Below, in pieces: positions 1 to 6,423 of a stretch of DNA of 8,366 bases. Below the pieces are notes generated by a model. It worked only from the letters and a program-made list of their open reading frames with translations, searched no databases and was not told where the DNA came from. Position 1 is the first letter of the stretch; each line of letters opens with the position of its first letter. Origin of the DNA: Acidobacteriota bacterium (GTDB lineage Bacteria > Acidobacteriota > Terriglobia > Acidiferrales > UBA7541); assembly GCA_003161195.1 (NCBI GenBank), contig PMOV01000216.1, positions 1-8,366 of the forward strand, given 5' to 3'. The position numbers were made by a program, and so were the translations under genes.

Positions 1-155
1 TCCCCGCCGATATACATCGGATACTCGCGCCCAAATTCGCCAGCCACTTTCGCCAGCGCCGCTTCCATCGCGCGCTTATTCTCAGGCACGGAAAAATCGG
101 CAAAAGGCTCGTTCACAAATTCCGGCAAATGCAATTTCGCTTCGGCGGTGGCCAT
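1..155 (-). CDS. rocA: L-glutamate gamma-semialdehyde (1-pyrroline-5-carboxylate) dehydrogenase, N-terminal part
   Basis: Only the first 51 codons are present; the rest lies beyond the left edge. The visible protein starts MATAEAKLHLPEF and carries the pattern F-x-NEP-x-x-DFS-x-x-ENK-x-AM-x-x-AL followed by a G-REYPMYIGGE segment. This is the characteristic N-terminus of RocA/PruA-type P5C dehydrogenases, which oxidise glutamate semialdehyde to glutamate with NAD+ as the last step of proline and arginine catabolism in the cytoplasm. The ATG at 153-155 is supported by a GGGAGG ribosome binding site at 166-171, 10 nt upstream. It lies 123 bp downstream of an oxidoreductase gene on the same strand and appears to have its own promoter (188-217). 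The catalytic Cys and Glu are outside the window, so activity cannot be judged. The symbol rests on the N-terminus alone; another aldehyde dehydrogenase subfamily is possible but less likely. Confidence 0.82.
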   Translation of the reverse strand, partial: MATAEAKLHLPEFVNEPFADFSVPENKRAMEAALAKVAGEFGREYPMYIGG

Positions 156-187
156 GGCGCAGTTTCCTCCCAACATCGCAAACTCCA

Positions 188-217
188 ATTCTACTGCCTT
201 ACAAATCCATGCGACAA
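188..217 (-). promoter_or_regulatory. Candidate sigma-70 promoter for the P5C dehydrogenase gene
   Basis: On the minus strand a -35-like TTGTCG (212-217, 4 of 6 consensus bases) is followed by 18 nt and a -10-like TAGAAT (188-193, 5 of 6). Transcription would begin near 181, giving a leader of about 26 nt that contains the GGGAGG ribosome binding site. The same TTGT..-18-TAGAATT arrangement occurs before the oxidoreductase pair at 3648-3677, which strengthens both calls. Read-through from the oxidoreductases is also possible, since I see no terminator between them. Confidence 0.42.
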
Positions 218-226
218 CCCGTTGTC
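213..226. promoter_or_regulatory. 14-bp dyad overlapping the -35 box (possible operator)
   Basis: GACAACCCGTTGTC consists of two perfect 6-bp arms around a CC centre. It overlaps the -35-like hexamer of the candidate P5C dehydrogenase promoter, a position suited to a repressor. No known binding motif is recognised, and a 6-bp dyad can arise by chance. Confidence 0.3.
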
Positions 227-278
227 CGCGAAGCGCAGGCACGGAAACTCTTCCTGTGGTTTTTGCCGTCGCACACCG

Positions 279-1877
279 CTAGCGCAAATCCCGAATAATC
301 TCCTTCGCCGCATTCGCCCCGGACGCTCCCGTCAACCCATTCCCCGGATGCGTCCCCGACCCGCACAGATACAGCCCGCGCACCGGCGTCAAATACCGCG
401 CCCAATCCAAAACCGGCCGCATCGTAAACAGCTGATCCAGCGCCAGCTCCCCGTGATAAATCTGCCCCCCGGTAAATCCATACTCGCTCTCGAGCGATTG
501 CGGCGTAATCACCTGCACCCCTTCCACCAGTTCGCCCAACCCCGGCGCAAACTCCTCCAACGTCTGCAGCACCACGCGTCCCAGCTCGCCCTGCCGCGCT
601 TCCCACGTCCCCTTCTTCAGCGTAAACGGCGCAAACTGCACATACGCAGACAGCACATGTTTCCCTTCCGGCGCCAAAAATGGATCGAGCAGCGTCGGAA
701 TCGTTACGTCCAGATACGGCGCCGCGGAAAACTCGCCATACTTCGACGCGTCAAACGCCTTCTCCAAGTAATCAATGTCCGGCCCGATGTGAATCCTTCC
801 GGACAGTGCGCGCCGGAATCCGTCCGCGCCAATCCCTGCCGCGAGCGCCGGAAACTCCGGCAAACCCCCAAGCGCCACATTCACCTTGGCCACCGTCCCA
901 TTCGCGCGCAAATTCTTGATGCGCGTCGCAAACGTCGGATCGAGCTGCGACGCATCCATCAACCCAAAAAACGTTCGCTTCGGATCGACGCCCGAAACCA
1001 CGGCCTCAATCCCAATCTCTTCGCCGTCGTCCAGCACCACGCCGCTCACCGCGCCATCCTTCACGCGAATGTGCCGCACCTCCGCGCCCGTGCGAATCTC
1101 CGCGCCCGCCTTGCGCGCCGCATCCGCCAGCGCGCCCGTCAACGTTCCCATCCCGCCGCGTGGCGCCGACGCCGGACCCACCGGATGCGCATCCGCCGCC
1201 GCACGCAGCAACAGCACCGCCGTCGAACCCGCCGACCAGGGCCCCAGCGCCGTCCCAAAAATCCCGCGCGCCGCAATCACCGCGCGCACCAGCTCCGTCT
1301 CAAAAAACTCCGCCACAAAATCCGCCGCAGCCATCGGTCCCCAGCGCAGCAAATCGAAAATGCCCGTCTTGCCCAGCCTGCGGACGCCGCGCCCAGTCTT
1401 CAGTAAATTCCACAAATCTTCGGGCGAAGGTTTATCAATCCCCGGCGGAGTAATCGCCGCAATCTGCGCAAACACCCCGGCAATTTTCTCGAGCGCCGCC
1501 GCAAACTTCGGATAGCTCCCCGCATCGCGCGCTGAAAATCGCGCCATTCCGCCAGCCGTCTTCTCGTGGTCGTCGTAAAACAGTAGCGCCCGTCCATCCG
1601 GAGTCGGCGCAAACACCCGCGGATCCGCATGCAGCATCTCGCAGCCAAACTTCTCCGGCTGCATATCGCGCAACACGTCCGCCCGCAGCGGCCCTGCCGT
1701 ATGTGCCAGCGTTGAGCAGCGAAATCCTGGATAAAACTCCTCCGTCACCGCACCGCCGCCCACCAACTCTCGCCGCTCCAGGACCAGTGGCTTAAATCCG
1801 CCTTTCGCCAGATAAAACGCCGTCACCAAGGCGTTGTGTCCGCCGCCAATAATCGCCACCCGCTGTCCGATAGGCAC
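279..1877 (-). CDS. FAD-dependent oxidoreductase, PYROXD2/phytoene-desaturase-like (COG1233), downstream paralogue
   Basis: A 532-residue flavoprotein. The N-terminal Rossmann segment has G11-G-G13-H-N-A16 and the ribose-binding E34 in the VLERR strand; the third glycine of GxGxxG is replaced by Ala16. The C-terminal FAD signature is LYLCGSGTHPGNG near residues 502-514, typical of the COG1233 group that includes carotenoid desaturases, carotenoid isomerases and PYROXD2. Length is normal for the family. The start is a GTG at 1875-1877, only 2 nt after the TGA of the upstream paralogue, with a weak AGAAGGCGAG about 12 nt upstream, so translation is probably coupled. By eye it is roughly 40% identical to that neighbour. 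The substrate is unknown: no phytoene synthase or other carotenoid gene is nearby, and the P5C dehydrogenase downstream hints only weakly at amino-acid catabolism. The family call is firm, the specific reaction is not. Confidence 0.9.
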   Translation of the reverse strand: MPIGQRVAIIGGGHNALVTAFYLAKGGFKPLVLERRELVGGGAVTEEFYPGFRCSTLAHTAGPLRADVLRDMQPEKFGCEMLHADPRVFAPTPDGRALLFYDDHEKTAGGMARFSARDAGSYPKFAAALEKIAGVFAQIAAITPPGIDKPSPEDLWNLLKTGRGVRRLGKTGIFDLLRWGPMAAADFVAEFFETELVRAVIAARGIFGTALGPWSAGSTAVLLLRAAADAHPVGPASAPRGGMGTLTGALADAARKAGAEIRTGAEVRHIRVKDGAVSGVVLDDGEEIGIEAVVSGVDPKRTFFGLMDASQLDPTFATRIKNLRANGTVAKVNVALGGLPEFPALAAGIGADGFRRALSGRIHIGPDIDYLEKAFDASKYGEFSAAPYLDVTIPTLLDPFLAPEGKHVLSAYVQFAPFTLKKGTWEARQGELGRVVLQTLEEFAPGLGELVEGVQVITPQSLESEYGFTGGQIYHGELALDQLFTMRPVLDWARYLTPVRGLYLCGSGTHPGNGLTGASGANAAKEIIRDLR

Positions 1878-1879
1878 GG

Positions 1880-3583
1880 TCAGTGGCTCGCCTTCTGCGA
1901 ACTTATGTCGCTTGCCGAGGCTCCGCTACCTGCACCGGCATTCCTCGCCGACACAAAATTCTTCGCGTCGCTACCGCCATTCCCTTTCGCCTTCCGCGCC
2001 ACTTTTCCCCAATCCTTCAGCATCACCTGACTGGCAATCCTCCCATTCGCCCCCATAATCCCGCCGCCCGGATGCGTCGCCGACCCACACATATACAATC
2101 CATCCACCGGCGTCCGGTAATACGCCCACCCCGCCACCGGCCGCAAAAAGAACAGCTGCTCCAGCGAAAGCTCGCCCTGAAAAATATTCCCCTGCGTCAA
2201 TCCAAACTCCCGCTCCAGATCGAGCGGCGTCAGAATCTGCCGCCCCACCACAATCTCCTTAATATTCGGCGCATACTCCGCCAGCGTATCAATCACGTTG
2301 TCGCCAAACGCCTCGCGCGTCTGGTCCCAAGTCCCCTCAGCCAGCTTGTAAGGCGCGTACTGCACAAAGCACGACATCACATGCTTCCCCGCCGGCGCCA
2401 CGCTCGGATCCGTCAAGCTCGGAATCACCATATCGATATACGGCCGCCGCGAATAATTCCCATACTTCGCGTCGTCGTAAGCCCGCTCCATATATTCCAT
2501 GCTCGGCGAAATGGAAATCGCCCCGCGCAGGTGCGCGCCTTCACCGGGAATCGCCTTGAACTTTGGCAAAGCATCCAGCGCCAGATTCACCTTGCCCGAA
2601 GACCCGCGAAACTTATACCGCCGCACGCCCTCCAAAAAATCCGCGGGCAACTCGCTAGCCTGCAAAAATTTCAAAAACGTCAAATGCGGATCCACGCTCG
2701 ACGAAACAATCGTCGCGCCGATCTCCTCCCCGCTCTGCAGCACCACACCCGCCGCCCGCCCATTCTTCACCACAATCTTCGCTACCGGCGCCTTCGTGCG
2801 AATCTCCACCCCCAACTCGCGCGCCGCCCCCGCAATGGCGTTCGAAATCGCCCCCGTTCCTCCCCTGCTGAATCCCCACGACCGAAACGCCCCATCAATC
2901 TCGCCCATGTAGTGATGCAGCAGCACATACGCCGTCCCCGGCGACCGTATCCCCAAAAACGTCCCGATAATCCCCGAAGCCGACATCGTCGCCTTCAGCA
3001 CATCCGTCTCAAACCACTGATCCAGAAAATCCGCAGCGCTCATGGTCATCAACTGAATCAACGTGTAGCGCTCGTCGGACGATAGCTCGCGAAACCGCTG
3101 CAGCAAAAAGTTCAGCTGTTTCAAATCGTTCAGCTTCAGGGTGGTCGGGTCCGGCGGCACCATCGACAGCAGCGGCTTCACGAACCGGCACATCGGCGTC
3201 ATCATCTTCGAAAATTCGTCGTACGCTTCCGCATCCACCCGCGAATGCCGCCGAATCTCCCGCACGGACTTTGCATGATCGTTCATCCGCCACAAATGGT
3301 TCCCATCCGGCATCGGCGAAAACGTCCCATCCAGCGGCAGAATCTCCAGCCCATGTCGCGGCAAATCCAGTTCGCGAATAATCTCCGGCCGCAGCAACGA
3401 CACCACATACGAGCACTCCGAGAACAGAAACCCCGGAATAATTTCCTCAGTAACCGCCGCCCCGCCCAAAACGTGCCGCCGTTCCAGCACCAGCACCTTC
3501 TTTCCAGCCTTCGCCAGGTAGGCCGCATTCACCAGCCCGTTATGCCCCCCGCCAATCACAATCACGTCATAATGCTGCGCCAT
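1880..3583 (-). CDS. FAD-dependent oxidoreductase, PYROXD2/phytoene-desaturase-like (COG1233), upstream paralogue
   Basis: A 567-residue protein, first gene of the minus-strand group. It has a complete dinucleotide-binding motif G11-G-G13-H-N-G16 with E34 at the end of the second strand (VLERR), a central substrate-domain region, and the C-terminal signature LYMCGSATHPGGG near residues 496-508. The conserved fold ends near W525. About 42 further residues form a hydrophilic tail rich in Gly, Ala, Ser and Lys with no recognisable motif, which the downstream paralogue lacks. The ATG at 3581-3583 has GGAG (3591-3594) 7 nt upstream and a candidate promoter at 3648-3677. The expected reaction is FAD-dependent dehydrogenation or isomerisation of an unknown, possibly lipophilic, substrate. 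The two paralogues may form a heteromer or act in sequence; that is inference from their adjacency and coupling. Confidence 0.9.
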   Translation of the reverse strand: MAQHYDVIVIGGGHNGLVNAAYLAKAGKKVLVLERRHVLGGAAVTEEIIPGFLFSECSYVVSLLRPEIIRELDLPRHGLEILPLDGTFSPMPDGNHLWRMNDHAKSVREIRRHSRVDAEAYDEFSKMMTPMCRFVKPLLSMVPPDPTTLKLNDLKQLNFLLQRFRELSSDERYTLIQLMTMSAADFLDQWFETDVLKATMSASGIIGTFLGIRSPGTAYVLLHHYMGEIDGAFRSWGFSRGGTGAISNAIAGAARELGVEIRTKAPVAKIVVKNGRAAGVVLQSGEEIGATIVSSSVDPHLTFLKFLQASELPADFLEGVRRYKFRGSSGKVNLALDALPKFKAIPGEGAHLRGAISISPSMEYMERAYDDAKYGNYSRRPYIDMVIPSLTDPSVAPAGKHVMSCFVQYAPYKLAEGTWDQTREAFGDNVIDTLAEYAPNIKEIVVGRQILTPLDLEREFGLTQGNIFQGELSLEQLFFLRPVAGWAYYRTPVDGLYMCGSATHPGGGIMGANGRIASQVMLKDWGKVARKAKGNGGSDAKNFVSARNAGAGSGASASDISSQKASH

Positions 3584-3647
3584 CCGTTAACTCCGTTCGC
3601 CAAAACTCCGCGCTACATCCGCATCTGCGCCCTTCAATCGACCGCTA

Positions 3648-3677
3648 ATTCTATGTGTTCCCACCCAGCAAGCACAA
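3648..3677 (-). promoter_or_regulatory. Candidate sigma-70 promoter for the oxidoreductase pair
   Basis: On the minus strand TTGTGC (3672-3677, 3 of 6 consensus) is followed by 18 nt and TAGAAT (3648-3653, 5 of 6). The predicted start near 3641 leaves a leader of about 57 nt before the ATG at 3583. It shares the 7-mer TAGAATT and the 18-nt spacer with the candidate P5C dehydrogenase promoter, suggesting co-expression. It lies 24 bp from the left end of the REP-like element. Confidence 0.4.
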
Positions 3678-3700
3678 CTGACCTGCCACGCCCCACCTTT

Positions 3701-3807
3701 GGTAGCACAGGCTTTAGCCTGTGAGCTTTTCTCTCCCACCACGGAGATCTCTCCGCCAACCGCGCTTTCCGCTCCCAACGTGCACGCCCATCTGCCCCTG
3801 TGCTACC
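3701..3807. repeat. REP-doublet-like (REPIN-like) element with 11-bp terminal inverted repeats
   Basis: The left end GGTAGCACAGG (3701-3711) is the perfect reverse complement of the right end CCTGTGCTACC (3797-3807), 107 bp apart overall. Directly after the GTAG at 3702-3705 comes a perfect hairpin, CACAGGCT (3706-3713), TT, AGCCTGTG (3716-3723). A GTAG head followed by a palindrome is the classic layout of REP sequences mobilised by RAYT (TnpA-REP) enzymes, and two inverted copies form a REPIN. The right copy here has lost its inner palindrome. The 73 bp between is pyrimidine-rich with no reading frame I would support. A related copy lies at 7109-7130. No RAYT gene is in this window, so the mobilisation mechanism is inferred. 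Confidence 0.6.
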
Positions 3808-3809
3808 AT
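3801..3809 (+). promoter_or_regulatory. Candidate extended -10 promoter element of guaB
   Basis: TGCTACCAT fits the extended -10 form TGnTAxxAT, with no convincing -35 hexamer 16-18 nt upstream. Transcription would start near 3816, at a small dyad CTTCA-AG-TGAAG (3815-3826), leaving a leader of about 120 nt before guaB. Seven of its nine bases (3801-3807) belong to the right terminal inverted repeat of the REP-like element, so the repeat may supply part of the promoter. Confidence 0.35.
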
Positions 3810-3857
3810 AGAAACTTCAAGTGAAGCATTTTCCTACGCCTTTCCACCGCACCAACC

Positions 3858-3888
3858 GCCCAGCCACCCGCTGGGCTGCGTTGTTTCT
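3858..3888 (+). terminator. Hairpin in the guaB leader, possible attenuator or weak terminator
   Basis: GCCCAGC (3858-3864) and GCTGGGC (3870-3876) form a perfect 7-bp stem around the loop CACCC, followed by the T-rich stretch TGCGTTGTTTCT. The T-tract is interrupted, so termination would be inefficient. It lies between the candidate guaB promoter and the guaB ribosome binding site, where it could act as an attenuator or simply stabilise the leader. No purine or (p)ppGpp riboswitch structure was recognised. Confidence 0.35.
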
Positions 3889-3936
3889 AGGCGCCAAGAA
3901 ATACGCGCCGCGGCAAATCCCCGAAACGAGGTTGGC

Positions 3937-5412
3937 ATGACCGAAGCCGCAGCCCCCATCTCCATCCCCGAAGGCCTAACCTTCGACGACGTTCTTCTCC
4001 TCCCCGGCAAATCCTCCGTCCTCCCCGCCGAAGTCGACACCCGCACCCACTTCACGCGCACCCTCCAGCTCAATATCCCTCTCGCCTCCGCCGCCATGGA
4101 CACCGTCACCGAATCCCGCCTGGCCATCGCCATCGCCCGCCAAGGCGGCATCGGCATCGTCCACCGCAACATGCCCATCGACCGCCAGTACGAAGAAATC
4201 GACCGCGTCAAACGCTCCGAAAGCGGCATGATCGTAGACCCCGTTACCATCTCCCCGGACATCACCCTCCGCCAAGCCCTCGAAATCATGACCAAGTACC
4301 GCATCAGCGGCCTACCCGTCACCCGCGGCTCCCGCCTCACCGGCATCCTCACCAACCGCGACCTCCGATTCGAAAAAAATCACGCCCAGCTCGTCGGCTC
4401 CGTGATGACCAAAGACAATCTGGTCACCGTCCCCGTCGGCACCACCCTCGAAGAAGCCGAACGCATCCTGCAAAAACATCGCATCGAAAAACTTCTCGTC
4501 GTTGATCAGGACTTCAACCTCAAAGGCCTAATCACCGTAAAAGACATTCAGAAAAAACTCGAATACCCGCGCGCCGCCAAAGATGAACAAGGCCGCCTGC
4601 GCATCGGCGCCGCCGTCGGCGCCACCGGAGACTATCTCGAACGCGCCGTCGAAATGGCCAAAGCCAAAGCCGACGTCCTGGCCATTGACACCGCGCACGG
4701 CCACACCCAGCGCGTCATGGACGCCATCAAAGCCATTCGCCACCGCTTGCCGGAGCTGCAACTCATCGCCGGCAACGTCGCCACCTACGAAGGCGCGCGC
4801 GACTTAATCGCCCTCGGCATTGACGGCCTCAAGGTCGGCATCGGCCCGGGCTCCATCTGCACCACGCGCATCGTCACCGGCGCCGGCGTCCCGCAACTTA
4901 CCGCCGTCATGGAAGCCTCGCGAGCCGCCAAAGGCACCAACGTCCCCGTCATCGCCGACGGCGGCATCAAATTCTCCGGCGACATCACCAAAGCCATCGC
5001 CGCGGGTGCCAGTTGCGTCATGATCGGCAGCCTCTTCGCCGGCACCGAAGAATCCCCCGGCGAGACCATCCTCTTCCAGGGCCGCACCTTCAAGTCCTAC
5101 CGCGGCATGGGCAGCACTGGTGCCATGAACGCCGGCTCCGACCGCTATTCCACCGTCCAGGACTCCAGCGAAGCCGGCAAGAGCGTTCCCGAAGGCGTCG
5201 AAGGCCGCGTCCCGTACAAAGGCCCGTTGGGTGCCCTAACCGATCAACTAGTAGGCGGTCTAAAAAGTGGTATGGGCTACGTAGGTGCCGCCACCTGCAA
5301 AGAGCTAGCCGAAAAAGCCCATTTCGTGCGCATCACCGCTGCCGGCCTCCGCGAAAGCCACGTCCACGACGTAGTCATCACCCGCGAAGCCCCCAACTAC
5401 CGCATGGAATAG
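3937..5412 (+). CDS. guaB: Inosine-5'-monophosphate dehydrogenase
   Basis: A 491-residue cytoplasmic enzyme that oxidises IMP to XMP with NAD+, the committed step of GMP synthesis. The length is standard. The start MTEAAAPIS leads into the conserved LTFDDVLLLPG (14-24). Two CBS domains occupy roughly 97-210 inside the TIM barrel. The catalytic loop GPGSICTT places the nucleophilic cysteine at C308; DGGI (341-344) binds the IMP phosphate region; the mobile flap carries R403-Y404 in SDRY and the EGVEGRVPYKG segment (419-429). All essential residues are present. The ATG at 3937 has GAGGT (3928-3932) 4 nt upstream, a short spacing. The frame stays open back to 3721, but that extension is unlike the family and would run through the repeat element. 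No guaA follows. It is expressed divergently from the oxidoreductase genes. Confidence 0.97.
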   Translation: MTEAAAPISIPEGLTFDDVLLLPGKSSVLPAEVDTRTHFTRTLQLNIPLASAAMDTVTESRLAIAIARQGGIGIVHRNMPIDRQYEEIDRVKRSESGMIVDPVTISPDITLRQALEIMTKYRISGLPVTRGSRLTGILTNRDLRFEKNHAQLVGSVMTKDNLVTVPVGTTLEEAERILQKHRIEKLLVVDQDFNLKGLITVKDIQKKLEYPRAAKDEQGRLRIGAAVGATGDYLERAVEMAKAKADVLAIDTAHGHTQRVMDAIKAIRHRLPELQLIAGNVATYEGARDLIALGIDGLKVGIGPGSICTTRIVTGAGVPQLTAVMEASRAAKGTNVPVIADGGIKFSGDITKAIAAGASCVMIGSLFAGTEESPGETILFQGRTFKSYRGMGSTGAMNAGSDRYSTVQDSSEAGKSVPEGVEGRVPYKGPLGALTDQLVGGLKSGMGYVGAATCKELAEKAHFVRITAAGLRESHVHDVVITREAPNYRME

Positions 5413-5451
5413 CCATCCAAATGCGTTGCGCCTCTCGCCCGCGCCAAAATC

Positions 5452-5485
5452 TGTCATCCTGAGCGCAGCGAAGGATCTGCTTTTT
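5452..5485 (+). repeat. Interspersed TGTCATCCTGAGCG hairpin repeat, possible guaB terminator
   Basis: The segment begins TGTCATCCTGAGCGCAGCGA and continues AGGATCTGC then T5. ATCCT (5456-5460) pairs with AGGAT (5472-5476) around an 11-nt loop. I recognise this as a very common interspersed intergenic repeat in acidobacteria and several other phyla. Lying 40 bp after the guaB stop and ending in five Ts, it could also end guaB transcription, although the stem is short. Confidence 0.6.
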
Positions 5486-5564
5486 CCAGCACCGCCGCCG
5501 GCCCCTCGCGCTGGCACGCCCGCAACCCATGTCCCGCTAAACTACAAACGGAGATCACAACAAC

Positions 5565-6101
5565 TTGCCCAACCAACCCTGGCGCAACCCTCGCCCCGCC
5601 CCCAACCTCTCCGAGGTCCAACCACGCCTCCAAAATCTCCCGCCCGTCCGCCTACTCTGGTCTTGGTGGCCCGCCGTTCTCTGGTCTGCCATCATCTTCA
5701 CCGCCTCCACCGACACCTTCTCCTCCGAACACACCGGCTCCATCATCGAGCCCATCCTCCGCTGGTTCTACCCGCACATCACCCGCCCCCAGTTCGACCT
5801 AATCCATCACCTAATCCGCAAAGCTGCCCACCTAACCGAATATTTCATCTACGGCCTCCTCCTCTACCGCGGCCTACGTCGCGGCCGCCCCGGCTGGCGC
5901 CTCTCCTGGGCACTAGCCTCCATCTTCCTAGCCGCCATCTACGCCTCCCTGGACGAATTTCATCAATCCTTCGTCCCCAGTCGCACCGCCTCCCCCTACG
6001 ACTCCCTCCTGGACACCATCGGTGCCACCTGCGCCATCCTATTCCTCTACCTCTACTTCCGCCTCCGCACAACAAGCACCGCCGAGCGCGCCCAGCAATA
6101 A
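5565..6101 (+). CDS. VanZ-like family membrane protein
   Basis: A 178-residue integral membrane protein. Hydrophobic segments lie near residues 29-47, 91-102, 114-128 and 148-166. The VanZ-family signature is clear: HHLIRKAAHLTEY (81-93) and YASLDEFHQSFVP (126-138), then R140 and the D146/D150 pair in the SLLDTIGA segment. The founding member VanZ gives low-level teicoplanin resistance, but most family members have no defined role, so no resistance phenotype should be assumed. Translation begins at a TTG (5565-5567); GGAG (5550-5553) lies 11 nt upstream, and no ATG or GTG precedes the conserved region in this frame. A TAAACT (5538-5543) could be its -10 box, without a good -35. It is 152 bp downstream of guaB, with an interspersed repeat between, so it is probably a separate transcription unit. 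Confidence 0.85.
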   Translation: MPNQPWRNPRPAPNLSEVQPRLQNLPPVRLLWSWWPAVLWSAIIFTASTDTFSSEHTGSIIEPILRWFYPHITRPQFDLIHHLIRKAAHLTEYFIYGLLLYRGLRRGRPGWRLSWALASIFLAAIYASLDEFHQSFVPSRTASPYDSLLDTIGATCAILFLYLYFRLRTTSTAERAQQ

Positions 6102-6122
6102 TCGTATTACGATGTGACACAT
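6101..6122. promoter_or_regulatory. Overlapping short dyads at a gene start (possible operator)
   Basis: ATCGTATTACGAT (6101-6113) is a perfect 13-nt odd palindrome and ATGTGACACAT (6112-6122) a perfect 11-nt one, overlapping by two bases. A third imperfect dyad, GTATTAC-GAT-GTGACAC (6104-6120), spans both. They begin in the VanZ-like stop codon and run into the ATG of the next small gene, which has no visible Shine-Dalgarno sequence. A repressor or a leaderless-type promoter would fit. No known regulator motif is matched with confidence. Confidence 0.33.
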
Positions 6123-6410
6123 GTCTCTTCGTCGCGTCATCGCATTCCTCGTGATCGCGGGCGGCTCTGTATGCGGTGTCACTGGCACTATCGTTTTCAA
6201 CGACATAATTGCCGCCGTAAACGAAAAACTCCCACCACACGAACACTTTGACTACCTTTTTGGGGTGGGTCGAAGACGCAGCGCCTGCTGAAGAGCTACA
6301 AGTCCCTATATCCCGAAGGCAAACTTGTTCGAAGGTATTATGCCGTGCTCGCCGCCATGTTCCTGGTCCTCTTCCTGGGCTTTTCCGTACTGGTCTTATT
6401 CCGACGCTAG
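6121..6410 (+). pseudogene. Small two-helix membrane protein interrupted by a one-base frameshift
   Basis: From the ATG at 6121 the frame encodes MSLRRVIAFLVIAGG and continues to HFDYLF, then after the T5G4 run at 6257-6265 it degenerates and stops at TGA 6289-6291 (56 residues). The -1 frame continues from 6261 as WGGSKTQRLLKSYKSLYPEG and onward through a hydrophobic helix to RR and TAG 6408-6410. Joined, the two parts make a coherent 96-residue protein with one membrane helix near 6-26 and a second near 74-94, linked by a charged region. A missing T or G in the homopolymer run, either genuine or a sequencing error, explains this best; programmed frameshifting is less likely because no canonical slippery heptamer is in frame. 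I do not recognise the family. No Shine-Dalgarno is seen. It lies 19 nt after the VanZ-like gene. Confidence 0.6.
6164..6220 (+). repeat. Direct repeat, copy 1 (inside the frameshifted membrane gene)
   Basis: This stretch opens with GCTCTGTA and ends with ATCGTTTTCAAC (6190-6201) then ATTGCCGCCGTAA (6208-6220). A diverged copy lies at 6424-6481. Over the last 31 nt about 24 positions agree with one gap, including 12 consecutive identical bases. Here it encodes the IVFNDIIAAV segment of the membrane gene. Confidence 0.6.
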
Positions 6411-6423
6411 TGATTGCGTCGAC

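Noticed and set aside
129..1406. Long plus-strand open frame of 425 codons opposite the oxidoreductase, and a similar 400-codon one at 1883-3085
   Set aside because: Both are Arg/Pro/His-rich translations opposite well-supported genes with strong codon bias, with no recognisable domain.
3587..3778. Minus-strand 63-codon frame
   Set aside because: It translates the GTAGCACAGGC repeat (SQAKACATKG) and has no protein-like features; typical repeat-derived artefact.
3721..3936. Upstream in-frame extension of guaB by 72 codons
   Set aside because: It is Pro/Ser-rich, runs through the REP-like element, and the ATG at 3937 gives the standard IMP dehydrogenase length and a ribosome binding site.
5227..5313. 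Local cluster of CTA, GTA and GGT codons near the end of guaB
   Set aside because: The protein is fully conserved there and the codon sample is small; it does not justify a recombination claim.
5512..5526. TGGCACG resembling a sigma-54 -24 element upstream of the VanZ-like gene
   Set aside because: The required GC dinucleotide of the -12 element is absent at the correct spacing.
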